NCBI GenBank assembly: GCA_900208305.1
Contig: OAPG01000001.1
Location: forward strand, 248,001-312,000
DNA from: Melanopsichium pennsylvanicum
Taxonomy: Eukaryota; Basidiomycota; Ustilaginomycetes; Ustilaginales
Length of the DNA: 64,000 nucleotides
Reading direction: 5' to 3'
Translations under genes and position numbers: made by a program
Shown here: positions 19,100 to 29,936 of the stretch, in pieces
How positions within the stretch are numbered: position 1 is the stretch's first letter
Layout of the letters: the number at the start of each line of letters is the position of its first letter
Notes under the pieces: generated by a model
What the model was told of the DNA's origin: nothing
Databases searched by the model: none
What the model saw: only the letters and a program-made list of their open reading frames with translations

Positions 19100-21602
19100 A
19101 ATATACTGCAACCTATTCAATGCTGCCCAAACGAGTTTGATCGATCGATTACATACCCTAAGACATCCCGTCCTTTCATGCAGTTCACAACATTGAACCA
19201 GTGTTGGAAGTGTTGGAGACCTGAGCGCCGTATCGGCTCACCTTAAGCCGATCTATCGTGATTTGTACCGGTATATTGGATATATCCGGTGTTTGAAAGA
19301 AGGTAGGGGCCCGAGCCCTGCCTACGTGCCCCATGGTTTGTTCACAGGGTAGGCGCACAAAAACACGCATTTAGTCACTACAGCTCTCTTTAGAATAACC
19401 ACTGTCTTCACTTACCGTCCGTATCATTGTCGAGGAAAGAAACTGCGTCCTACCAAAAACATCACTGTGAGTGTGCCACCGCAGCCGATCGCGAGCACCG
19501 ACAAGATCAACAGGAAGTGTATCGTGTGTCGCAACCTCATCTATCACACAGCACGCAGTGTTTCCTGTGTAGCAGACTACCGTTGCATTGTTTCGGAATG
19601 TCTCTTTTTCTGCCATCTCCTTTTCATCCGGTGCAAGACGTTCCTAATGGGCATCGCCACTGACTCAACCACACCACAGTCTTGGACCCCCACCCCAATG
19701 CCGAAGCACCAAAGACCGCAAGGCGGGTGATTGATCAGTCCTGGCAAAGAGAGGTCAGCATGGAGCTGTTACAAACGGGTATCGCCAATGACTCAACCAC
19801 GCCACAGCCTTCCACCCCCACCCCAATCACAAGCATGAAAGACCGCCGGGTCTGGCAAGAGAGGTCAGAGTGGCTGTGCACAAATTATCTCTCGCTGTCC
19901 ACGTTCGGGCAAACGGCTTTGTTCGGCGAGACAAAGCACATCAATTAGTAGAATCACTGTATATCGCTGCACCTAGAGAAGCATTAAATCTCGATGCCAG
20001 CTTGTCATCGCAAAGCTCCACCCGTGCGTTCCTAGGTAACGGGACGCAACACAACTGCCGAATTGATAGTCTTCCCTCAATTTTCCTCTTGGTCTTAGTG
20101 GTGCGCCAGGTATGATCTTGTTTCAGAATCAGATCGACGGCCTGCAGCACATAGCGCAACGCCTCGTGCTTGCCGACCGCAACCATACGAATAAGCCGGC
20201 TTCTGTCTCTTTCCCTTGTTTGCCAAGGCCTTTTCTTACTGTTCCTGGCTTCTTTGTTCCATGCCACCCGGCGATACCACCTTTTTTCTATCAAACCCGT
20301 GAACTAAGCGGCTGGTGAGCAGGCCGATAGACTGCCGGATCAGACCGAAAGACCTGCCTTTCAGAAGCGATAGCCTTTCGGCTTTCCAGAGGCCACACTC
20401 TTACAATCTGAGCGTTTACGCTTCAATAGCATCTCAGAACCAAGGGAAAGGCTTAGTTCAGCTCGAACGCTCAGTTCTCAGTACGGATCGGCTCGGCGGC
20501 TATCAGCTCTGAAAGGAAGGTCTTCCAGCACGTGATGATTCAGCACCAATCGAACTGAGACTCACGGATTACTGTATCGGTATCCGCGTTTGGTACCTGT
20601 CATGGCATCGATTCTGACGGAAGCGATCACGGTTTCGATTGAAAAAAAGGTGTAAAAAGAAAATGACACAGGATACGAAGCACATCGACTCGTTTCACAG
20701 TCGCCATGCGATGAGTCGCGATGCGAGGCTGGCCTCTCAAATTTAAGTTTGATAACAAGTGCAGCATTTCGAGCTTCGAGGTCGCACCTATCACTAACTC
20801 CCCCTTTCCCCCCCTGAAAAAGCATGGCAGCATGACATATACAAGGACACCGATGCACACACTCAGTCATGATTTGCAGCACCGCCTCTCGTACATCAAT
20901 TAGTCCTTTTGAATTCATTCAGCGCTGCCGAATGACTACTCTCTTGACCCTGATTCTCACGATCCACAGGTCCACTCGACTTGCCACAAGCACAATCTTC
21001 CCCTCCCAACGTTGAGTCAGCTTACTCTCACACAACCCCATTCGAATCCGCATGTTGAGATCATCTTTCATGCTCACAGTCCGGCTTTTGCACTCCCATG
21101 TCCCGCCCACATGCGAAAATCAAAGGTGGGCAATTTTTCCTGAAACACTTATGCCTGCAAAATGTACTGCTTTTACCCGCGTGCCTATGGTGCTACCCTC
21201 TTTCTTTGGCTCCCTTCTTCTCTCACACCTTCGAGCCCTATCGGAGTAATACCATGAGTGATTGATCAAAAAGAGGTCCTTTCGTCAGCTCGACTTGGCT
21301 TTCTCGAGCGCGAGGGAGCCGTCCAATCTATACTGGGGAGTTGTGTTCTTATTATTAGGATTTGCCTGCTGAACTTTCCTTTTCGTGCTTCTTGCGTCGT
21401 AGAACGACAGTGCTCTCTACGGTCGTACGGCTCTGAAACCTGAGACAGACTGTATCATTCCTGAAAGCGAGATCATACGTGCAGATGGTATAAGTAGGAC
21501 CGACATTCTTGATAGTCGACGAAACTCCACCCACACAGCATCCTATCTTCACCTTACGCCTTGATTCACTTCCTTCTGAATCAGAGAGATCTCTATACAA
21601 AG
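19100..21602. other. Gene-free spacer RAD30 / GH128
   Basis: 2.5 kb without a supported gene. It includes a diverged direct duplication of about 128 bp (19653-19893). Remaining short frames have no domain, no signal peptide and no consistent codon pattern. The last 300 bp is likely the promoter of the glucanase gene. Confidence 0.55.
19653..19893. repeat. Diverged direct duplication, unit about 128 bp
   Basis: Copy 1 runs 19653-19780 and copy 2 from 19781 to about 19893. Both begin ATCGCCA.TGACTCAACCAC and share CCACCCCAAT, AAAGACCGC and CTGGCAA-GAGAGGTCAG in the same order. Copy 2 lacks about 15 bases around the TGATTGATCAG segment of copy 1. No coding frame is kept through both copies. Confidence 0.85.
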
Positions 21603-22789
21603 ATGAAATTGCTCCCTCTCCTCCTGTCGGCACTCGTATGCCTTCCCATACTCGTCCCCACCACTGTCTACGCAGCTCAGCGTGGTCTTGCTTGGGGAAC
21701 AGATGACAGATGGGGCACTGGCGTCGCGAAAGGTCTGATGACTTGGTATTGGCATTGGCAAGATGGACCCAACTCTTATTTTACAGGCAAGCTCGAGTTC
21801 GTGCCTTGCTATTGGGGTCCCAGGTACGACACGCAATGGGCAGCAAGGAAGGCGGAGATGAATGCAAGCCTTCCGACGGCACTGCTTGGATTCAACGAGC
21901 CTGATATCAGCGGTCAGAGCAATCTGGACCCAACCACTGCCGCAAACCTGTGGTTACAAGAAATTCAACCTTGGAAGAGCAGAGGTGTTCGACTCGGAAG
22001 CCCACAGATCGTCTGGAACCTGAACTGGTTGGGGCAATTTATGAGCACGTGCGAGAGCATAGGTTGCACTGTTGGTAAGTACCCAATCACAAGAGTGTCG
22101 GCATTGTGTTCGCGAGGAAACGTTATCGAGGCGCACAAGGTTTAGACGGCAGCCCTATCGAGTCTGCTGTTTTGTCATGGCGACTTTCGAGAATTTTTGC
22201 CGTTAAGCTCGGTGTCGTAGGTATGCACAAAGCAACGCACAAAGCAAAGATAATGCGATCCAAACTTTTCTATCTCAGCGCAAGCCGCAAACTCGTCGTG
22301 AACACACTTGCCAATCTCAATTTGCTGACTCACTTTGCCTTTCCAATTACAGACTTCATCGCCATTCATTGGTATGGCAGCTGGTCCGACCTTGCGGGCT
22401 TCAAGACATACGTTCAGTCCGTCCGATCGCGCTTCTCTAAGCCCATCTGGGTCACTGAATATGGCGTCACCAATTCCTCCGGAGGCACGCAGCAACAAGT
22501 GAAACAATTCCACGTGGACGCCACCAACTGGCTCAACTCCCAATCTTATGTTGAGCGATCCGCCAACTTTGGTTGCTTTCCCTACACTTCTCCCCCAGAC
22601 AGCTACGGATCGCGCCTCAACGCACTTTTCAACGGTGATGGCAGCCTGAGAGACTTGGCTTACTGGTACATCTGGACCTCCGACACCCGGCGCAGGAGTG
22701 TGAGATTTAACGACACGGCGGAACATGGTAACGAGGAGACCAAGAAGGTAAACTCTATCTCTGAAAAGCCCGCTAGCTTCAACCTTTAA
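21603..22789 (+). CDS. Secreted GH128-type beta-glucanase
   Basis: Model: 21603-22074 joined to 22353-22789, 302 residues. The 278-bp intron (GTAAGT..TTACAG, branch-like GCTGAC near 22325) joins CTVG to the DFIAIHW block in frame. A signal peptide (residues 1-22, LLLSALVCLPILVPTTVYA) is followed by RGLAWGTDDRWG and a glycoside hydrolase catalytic core. The two expected carboxylates are Glu99 in LLGFNEPDISG and Glu193 in IWVTEYGVTN. HWYG after the intron is another family hallmark. Members of this Asl1-like/GH128 family cleave beta-1,3-glucan and act on fungal cell walls outside the cell. The C-terminal 30 residues are charged and Asn/Glu-rich and look like a non-domain tail. Substrate inferred from the family. 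The intron is long for this locus, so an extra internal exon cannot be excluded. Confidence 0.85.
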
Positions 22790-23589
22790 TTTACTAGTGA
22801 TGACATTTTGTGTTATCTTCTTACTGCTCCGTCGCTACGGGTTCGCGGCTTTCTGCTGGATTCGGATCTCCAGCTGCTTTTCCAGCATCTCACCAAGCGC
22901 CTTCTCGTATGGAAAATAAAATCAAATAAAATAAAATAAAATAAAATAAAAAATGAATATAAACCCCTTTCTGGGTTAAGAAAAGTGCGGATTGTGATGA
23001 CAGCTGTCAAAATGTTTCATTTTGCGGGGGACGATCCGCTAGTTTAACAATCGTAAAATTTATCAAAATCAAGTCGGCTAGATTTTGCAAGACGTTACAA
23101 TCAACACATTAACGGCAATGCAATCAAACACAGGAAACGGAGTTGTTACCAGGTTTGTAGCGATCTGCGTTTCAGCACAAGGTCTGGTCACCAGACTCAT
23201 CCCGACATTATGATTACAATAGAGAAATCAATTCGGAATTTGATGCTCTTACCCTGCCTTGTGAGGCTTAATTGCCTTCTTCGTGCTCTCCACCAACTGT
23301 TTTACTTGCCATCACTTAATGAGCTTGAAATCTCATTCATAGGTTTGTTGCATCAAGGTAGGGGACTGTAACATGAAGGAGTGGACGAGCTAAGCAAGTC
23401 ATTTCCGAATCGGCTTTTGTACCTTCGCCCGGCATCAAACCCAGCCTCGTGAATCGATTTAGGCGCTCGGCCTGTGCAGTCCATTGCAGCTTCCCATCCA
23501 GACTCTCCATACAGTACACCCGGTCAAGTCATCACAGACACTGTTCGTAGAATCTTTTGGGATCGGAAAGGAAAATGAAGCCTAAGACA
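22790..23589. other. Gene-free spacer GH128 / MFS relic
   Basis: 0.8 kb, AT-rich, with an AAAAT pentamer run at 22914-22952. No supported gene. The spacer leads into the decayed transporter. Confidence 0.55.
22914..22952. repeat. (TAAAA)n pentamer run
   Basis: About five uninterrupted TAAAA units plus flanking imperfect units, just after the glucanase gene. Confidence 0.85.
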
Positions 23590-24898
23590 GACACTTCAGA
23601 AACGGCGCACTATGCTGTAACCTGGGGGTGTCAACACCACTTTTGGCGTTTACTTTTCGTATTATCTCCAACACGATTATTTTACTGGAGCCACGCCAAT
23701 GCGATATGCTCTCTGTCGCATCTTGAATGCTCATTGTGCCTTTTGTTAAGCTTCTCTGGCGCTCTAGTGGATGGTTCAAAACGCATTTGTATTTGGGGAT
23801 GATTTTTGTCACCCTAGGCCAGGTGGGCGCAGGGCTGTCTAAGACGTACATCCAGCTATTTTTTCACTCAAGGCTTCATATTCGGCATTGGCCTGGGATT
23901 GACCATGATCCCAACTCAACCATTAGTGAGTCAGTGGTTTCGAAGCAAATTGAGCTAAGCGCAAGGCCTGTCTGCCGCCGGATCTAGACTCGGTGGATTA
24001 GTACTGGCCAACACGACGAGATACCTCATCCAAACAAAGTCACTCAAATACGCGCTGATCTGCAAGGGAATTGTTGTATCTTTGGTCGTCCTCTTTAACC
24101 TTGATGAAATCGGTTGAATCACAAACGCTCTCGATCTCGTAAAACAAAATTCCTCCCATCGACCGCGCCCAAAATCAAGAAGGATCCTTTGCATCTCAAA
24201 TGAATCCTGCATCCGAGATACAGCTTTTGTGCTCCTGTTTGGCATGTTTTCGATGATTGGCTACTTTGTCGCACTCTATTCCCTCGCAGCTTCTGCGTCC
24301 AGTGCGTTGGGATTGACGCAAAAGGAGGCAAGTACGCTGCAATCCATCTCGGCTGCAGGCCAGTTGATTGGTAGACCACTATGCGGATCCATGCTTGATC
24401 TGATTGGCAGACACCCTTGCACGATAATAATTCAAGTTTTGGCTGGATTTACCTGTTTCACATTCTGGTTTCCAGCGCGATCCTTTGGCCTGCTAGTGGT
24501 GTTTACGATTACCCAGGGTCTGCTCGGCGGCACAGTTTGGTCCAGCGCAGCACCCATCTCAGCCGAGGTGGTGGGGATTAGGGACCTGCCGAAGCGCTTT
24601 GGCGGTATTTTGATTGGCGATGGTGGTTCCAGGACAGTTTGGACAACCGATTGCTGTGGCGCTGATCAATCACAGTCAGAACAATTTGGGGAGGAGAGGA
24701 GCCAATATGTATCTCATCTCAATTGGGTTTTGCGGAGATTGTTTTATCGTGAGAGCTATGATGCTATGTTTAAGTTGGAGATATGTTCGAAAGACAAGTA
24801 AGTTGGCAGAATTGGATACTTTGGCAGAGATTTCCGAGGAGCACCTGGAGTCATTGGATTCCGCCGCTACACCACAGGCAGGGCAAGTGAAAGATTAG
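23590..24898 (+). pseudogene. Decayed monocarboxylate-type MFS transporter
   Basis: Pieces of one MFS protein can be read in order but in different frames: TFGVYFSYYLQHDYF (near 23640), GALVDG-SKRICIWG (near 23760), IFVTLGQVGAGLSKTYIQLF (near 23810), FIFGIGLGLTMIPTQPLVSQ (near 23875), then GLSAAGSRLGGLV and NTTRYLIQ. FGMFSMIGYF (24240), SISAAGQLIGRPLCGSMLDL (24345), TQGLLGGTVWSSAAPISAEV (24515) and PGQFGQPIAVALINHSQNN (24625) follow. The frame changes 2-1-0-1-2, with in-frame TAA at 23956 and TGA at 24115. The pieces have the spacing and motifs of fungal MCH/monocarboxylate permease-like proteins. With at least four frame changes and two stops it cannot make a full transporter. A sequencing artefact is unlikely with this many lesions. 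The last open segment ends at 24898. Confidence 0.85.
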
Positions 24899-26065
24899 AT
24901 CTTTACCATCACATAAATCGGAATCGCAACATGCGTTGTTACCCCAAACATTGAGGACTGTCTGTGGCTATCAAGCAGGCAAACATGAATACACCCCAGT
25001 ATTGGATCGAGCGAGAGTGAATGGTGGCACGACACAAATAAAGCAGGAACACGCGCAACGACAAACAAAAAGCAAACAAACAACAAAATGAAGAAGAAAA
25101 AAAAAAAGAACTGCAGCACCTAGGATTCCCGCGTGGTCCCCCACCGCAGTACTAACTAGGCGATAACTTGCTTAACTTCGCAGGTCGGACGGGATGCGGT
25201 GCTTTCAAGTTTCTATGGCCGCAGATGTGAATGTACAAATTAATAGCTATTATATTAATGCAGTCTTAGAGATATCAATGTTCAAAAAAAGCACATCGAT
25301 GGTGTTTTGAGAAAATATGAGAAGGGCGGTTTTCGTATCAAAATCGGAAGCGAAATTCCATTTTAGCATTCAATGTTTGTATTAGGCTACCCAAGATGCT
25401 CTTATGAGATCTGTCACCGGCTATCTATACGACCATGAGGTACGGCGCTTTCATTGAACGGGCTGTAGCGAAACAATCCTATCAAACCTCGAGGCATGAA
25501 AGGAAATTGGCCACTTTTAGTGGAGAGAAGTGTTGCTTTCGGAAAGAAAAGACTAAACCGCGGTGCTTAGAAGCTAAGCGAGCTTTTACCAAGCCCCACA
25601 CTCGGCACTCGTCGCAAGCAGAAGCAAGCTTTGCAAAGTTCATGGTTATTCAAGTGGAGCAAGCATGAATTGAGAGCCTTATGACGGTGATCTCCCTTGT
25701 GACAAACAAGCGGTGTGTACTGTCAAGCGCTGCATAACTTACAAAATTTTGTTGTCGCAATGGTCATACCTCTGAGACAAATTGAGGAACAAATTAATAG
25801 GCTACAAGACGATCATTGTGGTAACGAGTGGGATTGTAAAGATTCAGCTCAGTGGTGGACAGCCAGCTGTTTATTATCCAGTAATCGAACTTACCGGATC
25901 TGGCATCTGCGTTCGTTGAAGTCTGCTTTCATACGGTCTTACATTTTTCAATGTAGAGAAGAAGAAAAAAAAACACATTTTGATTCAATGTTCACAGGCG
26001 ATGACCTACAAAATCAACGTCTTTCTAGATTACCGAGGAGTAAGGATCAAAGTAGAATCTGTGAC
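24899..26065. other. Gene-free AT-rich spacer
   Basis: 1.2 kb with no recognisable gene. It contains AT-rich patches and an A-rich run near 25097. Short frames (e.g. 25435-25668, 25715-26185) show no domain or signal peptide. It may contain eroded sequence continuing from the adjacent MFS relic. Confidence 0.5.
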
Positions 26066-28909
26066 TCAAAAGGAACCAGCCTTTACGCAATCTTTGGATT
26101 TGCAATATCCAGCGGAATGTTCAAAAAAGATAGGATCGCCTTCTCCACTGGCGTGATTCGCATCGCACTCGAGATGACACTTTGAGTACAGCGCACAAGT
26201 AAGTTTACCCTGAACGAAAGAACTCTTCTTCGTCTCTGGTTTTGTTGCGAAGGCTTTCTTCTTGGATTCATTCTCACCGTCAATTTCAGATTCGCTACGA
26301 ATTGAACCGTCTTTGACCCCGATCTGGATTCCGGTAAATTCGTATTTAGCTTCATCGTCGCCCTTCTTTTTCTCTTCATGCTTACTGTGACTCTTCTCCT
26401 CACCTACCGCATCTTTATCGCCTCCATTATCTCTTGTGGCTCGACGATTCACGAGATGAATTGTTGGATTGTCCAAGTTAAAAGTTTGCTGGTAAATGTT
26501 TGCAAATATGCACCCTTGCGTGTCGTCACAAGCCTTTAAGCATTGCGCGACACTTTCAACCAGCCCCCAATGGAGGAAATGGGCGGGATCCGAGATTACT
26601 GAGCCGAAATTTTTATTGCTGTAAGAGACGACTGGGCGCATGGCGTTGGTGAAAAGCGTTGTATATCCTATTTTGCATGTGGACGTAGCCTTAGGAGAAC
26701 GAGTTAGAGTACTGGAAAGATCGCGTTTCCTTTTGGAAGAAGTGAGATGACCATTCTCATTGAAATCAGAAGCAAACTCCTTGGTAGACTCCTTCGGGAT
26801 TTTTGTGGCAGCATCTGTTACAGAAGGCTTGATAAAGACATGTTGCGTGGAAGTAGTATTGTGGATCGCATTCCACTTCCACCCATTCCCAACGCAAGTT
26901 TCGACGTTCTTCTTCAAATCTGGCTTGAGCTCAGCCTGCTCTGAAAATCCATCACATTTTAGCGAGCAGTGGGTTGCCATGATGCGAACAAATTTTGTTG
27001 CCGCATCGCCGTACTGCGCTTTTCCTTCGGCCGCCATACTCGAGGTCAAGGGGGTACCCGACAGGAGATGGCAATACGGGAAAGCATGCTGGATGAGGTC
27101 GATGCAAAGGGAGGTAGAACCACCGCATGTGCTGGATTGGGCGCTCGTGACGGAGGTATCGGGGTCGAATTCATAGCGAGAGGTGGAGCGCTTGGTCTTG
27201 TCTGCGGAATTACTGTCGTCGAATCCGGATGTACCACTACCACTGGTCTTGGAACCAGCCAAAGCATCAACATTTCCTGCAGCACTTTGACCGGTTATAG
27301 CAGTCTTGCTTGAATCAGGTTCATTATCTTGCTTGGTGTGATTCTTTTCTGCTAACACCGTCTGATAATTCAACCAAGCAGTTCCAAGTTTTCCAAACGC
27401 TTGGATGCCAGCAAGTATTAGCGGCATCATCTGCTCTAATATCTGCATGCCTCCTCCGGCCCCTCCCATACCACCCAAAGCCATTGCTGGGCCCAATGGA
27501 CTTCGCTTTTTGATCACCTGCTTTGATTTGCCCTCTTTGAGTTCATCGTCCGTTTCGAGTCCAGCTTTGACGAGTGAGAAAACCTCGGCCGGCGAAGGGT
27601 CGGATGAGCCAAACGTGTCAGAACGTCTTGAGTGGTTGCGAATAAAGTTGTTTGCTTTATGTCCCGTTGTTTCGAGCCAAGCTAATATCTGGTCAGAAGC
27701 ACGCCGTACTGGGTCTCTGACGGGCCTATCTTGACGTTGTGGAATCTGAGGCTCTGCAGATCTAGCAGCTTTTCCGAGAGCGGGGACCTCTCTACGGGCA
27801 AGTGGAGGAATTAGACCAGGACCAGCGAGGTGACGAGCCAGAGAACCGGTGCTAGGTCGAACGAGACCAGCACGCTGTCTAGCCGCGTGCTCCGCCTGTC
27901 CAGCCTGTACGCCTTCTTGAACAATATGGGTGATCTGATCCACACTTGGGATCAGCCCCAAGCCGGAAGGCGCTACCCTACCAGCTTCAGTTCCAACAGC
28001 AGAAACGGTTCCTCCTCCACCAGCATCTGGTCCAGACCTCGCCACCCGAGCTGCGTTTCCGATAGCAAAGCCTGCATCGACAATTTGGTTGATCTGGGAG
28101 AAGTCCGTTATCAACCTTTTTGCCTTGTTTTTCCCACTCTGATGCTTTTCGCAGGAGCTCTCATCAGGTGTGGTAATTGGGGTGTTGCCGTGCAGACAAA
28201 AGTCAAACGTGGCCCTATATTCGCCAGCGACCCCGATAGGCTTTCGTCTCTTATGCCTTTTATGCCGAGTAGCTGACTTCTCATCCGCATCGTTCTGAGT
28301 CAGCAAGGCGGAGTGCGAGGAGCCAGAAGCGGTTTGAGAAGGGCAAGCAGCTCTGTCTCCGCCGTCCCACCGGGGAATATCGTAGACTTTCCGAGTGGAC
28401 CAGCCGGGAAAGCTATCCTCTTCAAAGGGCTCCAAGTGGCGACCTGCAGAAGAGGCGGAGCGACGTGTTGGACCTTGTGAAGGCGTCCAAACTCGCATGG
28501 GTGACCCAAAGGAACGCTTGTGTGTGGCTTTGTGGAGGTTCTCAAGTTGATGAGTGTTAAGATGCGGTTGCTTTTGAGATTTGTCATGTTTGACTGAGCC
28601 TTGATGTAGGTCAACAACAGCTTTGTGGTCCGTGCCAGCTTGTTGATGAGCATTAGCTTTGTGATGATAGGGAGATGCGTGTTGACCGCGGGAATTGTCG
28701 ACCTTATCGGCTCCAGTGAGTTTCAGCGTGGCATGATGCTGTTGAGAAGAAAGATGGTGGTGGTGCGACGCCTCTTTGTGGTGCGATGCGTGATGATGGG
28801 AAGATTCTGGCTTAGGTTGAGGAGTAGAATCAGCAGCGGCTAAGACAATGGTGAGAAGCACCGAGAGTGTGTGAAGCCACAAAGGTGGACAGAGTCTGTG
28901 AGGCCTCAT
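26066..28909 (-). CDS. Large secreted His-rich protein with Kex2 sites and PAN/apple-like C-terminus
   Basis: 947 residues, intronless. An N-terminal signal peptide (about 1-27, LHTLSVLLTIVLAAADS) is followed by an extremely His-rich stretch (about 38-125: SSHHHASHHKEASHHHH and similar). Several dibasic Kex2-type sites follow (KR at about 130, RR about 375, KKR about 467, KR about 571, KRKR about 727, RR about 815). A Gly/Met-rich hydrophobic segment sits at about 475-510. Two Cys-rich blocks follow: CGGSTSLC...CSLKC...CVGNGWKW (about 590-677), and CLKACDDTQGC with LTCALYSKCHLEC and YCKSKDC (about 745-943), which resembles a PAN/apple-like fold. It is likely secreted through the Golgi and cut into peptides or domains. 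A role in the cell wall, metal binding or host contact is inference; no known family is recognised. It lies next to the FET3/FTR1 pair. Confidence 0.7.
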   Translation of the reverse strand: MRPHRLCPPLWLHTLSVLLTIVLAAADSTPQPKPESSHHHASHHKEASHHHHLSSQQHHATLKLTGADKVDNSRGQHASPYHHKANAHQQAGTDHKAVVDLHQGSVKHDKSQKQPHLNTHQLENLHKATHKRSFGSPMRVWTPSQGPTRRSASSAGRHLEPFEEDSFPGWSTRKVYDIPRWDGGDRAACPSQTASGSSHSALLTQNDADEKSATRHKRHKRRKPIGVAGEYRATFDFCLHGNTPITTPDESSCEKHQSGKNKAKRLITDFSQINQIVDAGFAIGNAARVARSGPDAGGGGTVSAVGTEAGRVAPSGLGLIPSVDQITHIVQEGVQAGQAEHAARQRAGLVRPSTGSLARHLAGPGLIPPLARREVPALGKAARSAEPQIPQRQDRPVRDPVRRASDQILAWLETTGHKANNFIRNHSRRSDTFGSSDPSPAEVFSLVKAGLETDDELKEGKSKQVIKKRSPLGPAMALGGMGGAGGGMQILEQMMPLILAGIQAFGKLGTAWLNYQTVLAEKNHTKQDNEPDSSKTAITGQSAAGNVDALAGSKTSGSGTSGFDDSNSADKTKRSTSRYEFDPDTSVTSAQSSTCGGSTSLCIDLIQHAFPYCHLLSGTPLTSSMAAEGKAQYGDAATKFVRIMATHCSLKCDGFSEQAELKPDLKKNVETCVGNGWKWNAIHNTTSTQHVFIKPSVTDAATKIPKESTKEFASDFNENGHLTSSKRKRDLSSTLTRSPKATSTCKIGYTTLFTNAMRPVVSYSNKNFGSVISDPAHFLHWGLVESVAQCLKACDDTQGCIFANIYQQTFNLDNPTIHLVNRRATRDNGGDKDAVGEEKSHSKHEEKKKGDDEAKYEFTGIQIGVKDGSIRSESEIDGENESKKKAFATKPETKKSSFVQGKLTCALYSKCHLECDANHASGEGDPIFFEHSAGYCKSKDCVKAGSF

Positions 28910-29936
28910 CTTGGTGGCGGAGAGGTGTGTCTGAAGACTCGAACAATGAATACCTAATCGCCATCAAAGCAGATTGAGAAAAGGTCTAAGATTTTGACTT
29001 TGTCTTATATCTTCCCGAGCCGCCTCGAAAAAGGTTGGAGGAAAGCTTCAGACAGCTGGGCACGGAACGCATCTCACTTTACTGACAAACAACGATGCAC
29101 ACAGACGAAACCGGTGATCTGATCACAATCTATATGAGATGGAAGAACGCTGATTATCTGCCATTGGTTTTGTCAAATTTAGCGCACATGAAAGTGAGCG
29201 ATCCGAGCAAAAAAATTCGACGCCACAACGACGAGTGAGTTTCAAGAATGGTAAGAGCTTTTGAATAATGTACTTTACTGTAGCAATCGGTAGGATACTG
29301 ATTCTAGTTTCGACAAGGGTAAAGACGATGATTTCTTGTGTGTGATACTAAAACAACATGTGAACTAGGTACAATCGAAGTGAAAACAGACTGAACATGC
29401 ACTGGCAGAGGAGCTTAGGCCTCCTCGACCCCTGTATCGGTGATTTCACCGATATGATGTTGTAGCTTCGAGTCGATACTGGGCCCGAGCTCCAACAGGA
29501 GCTTCCTCATTGACTGTGTGATATGCCAGCAAGGAGCTCTGTGAATTGTTGAGTATCGCTTGTACCGCCTTTGCTTGTCGTGAAGGCGTCTGTTATCGAT
29601 CGAGGTAGGTTTTGCATCGGATGACAGGTAAGTAGACAAACACTTATATGGCCGATCTTCATGGTAGACTCTCGCAAGGATCTGAAAATGGTGCAGCGTA
29701 GCAATTTTTGGGGCATGGGACATATCGGCGTCAACGTTTTTCACAGATACCGCAAAGTGGGCTTCATCATTGTCAGGCGGCTTGATCCAATTTCTTTCTC
29801 TGTGAAACTTATCTTAATTTGCATTTTCGGTCGCTACTGATACAAATTGTCAGCGCATGTGTTTTGACTGGTTGACAGCATGGGATATTCCATCTGTGCG
29901 TTGACCAACAGAAGATGACGGAGCCATTTCGAGGAT
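28910..29936. other. Gene-free spacer (His-rich gene 5' / FET3 3')
   Basis: 1 kb, no supported gene. The frames near 29415-29744 have no recognisable product. It should contain the promoter of the His-rich secreted protein, transcribed leftward from 28909. Confidence 0.5.

Noticed and set aside
29415..29744. 109-residue reverse frame between the His-rich gene and FET3
   Set aside because: No domain, and a second frame overlaps it equally well.
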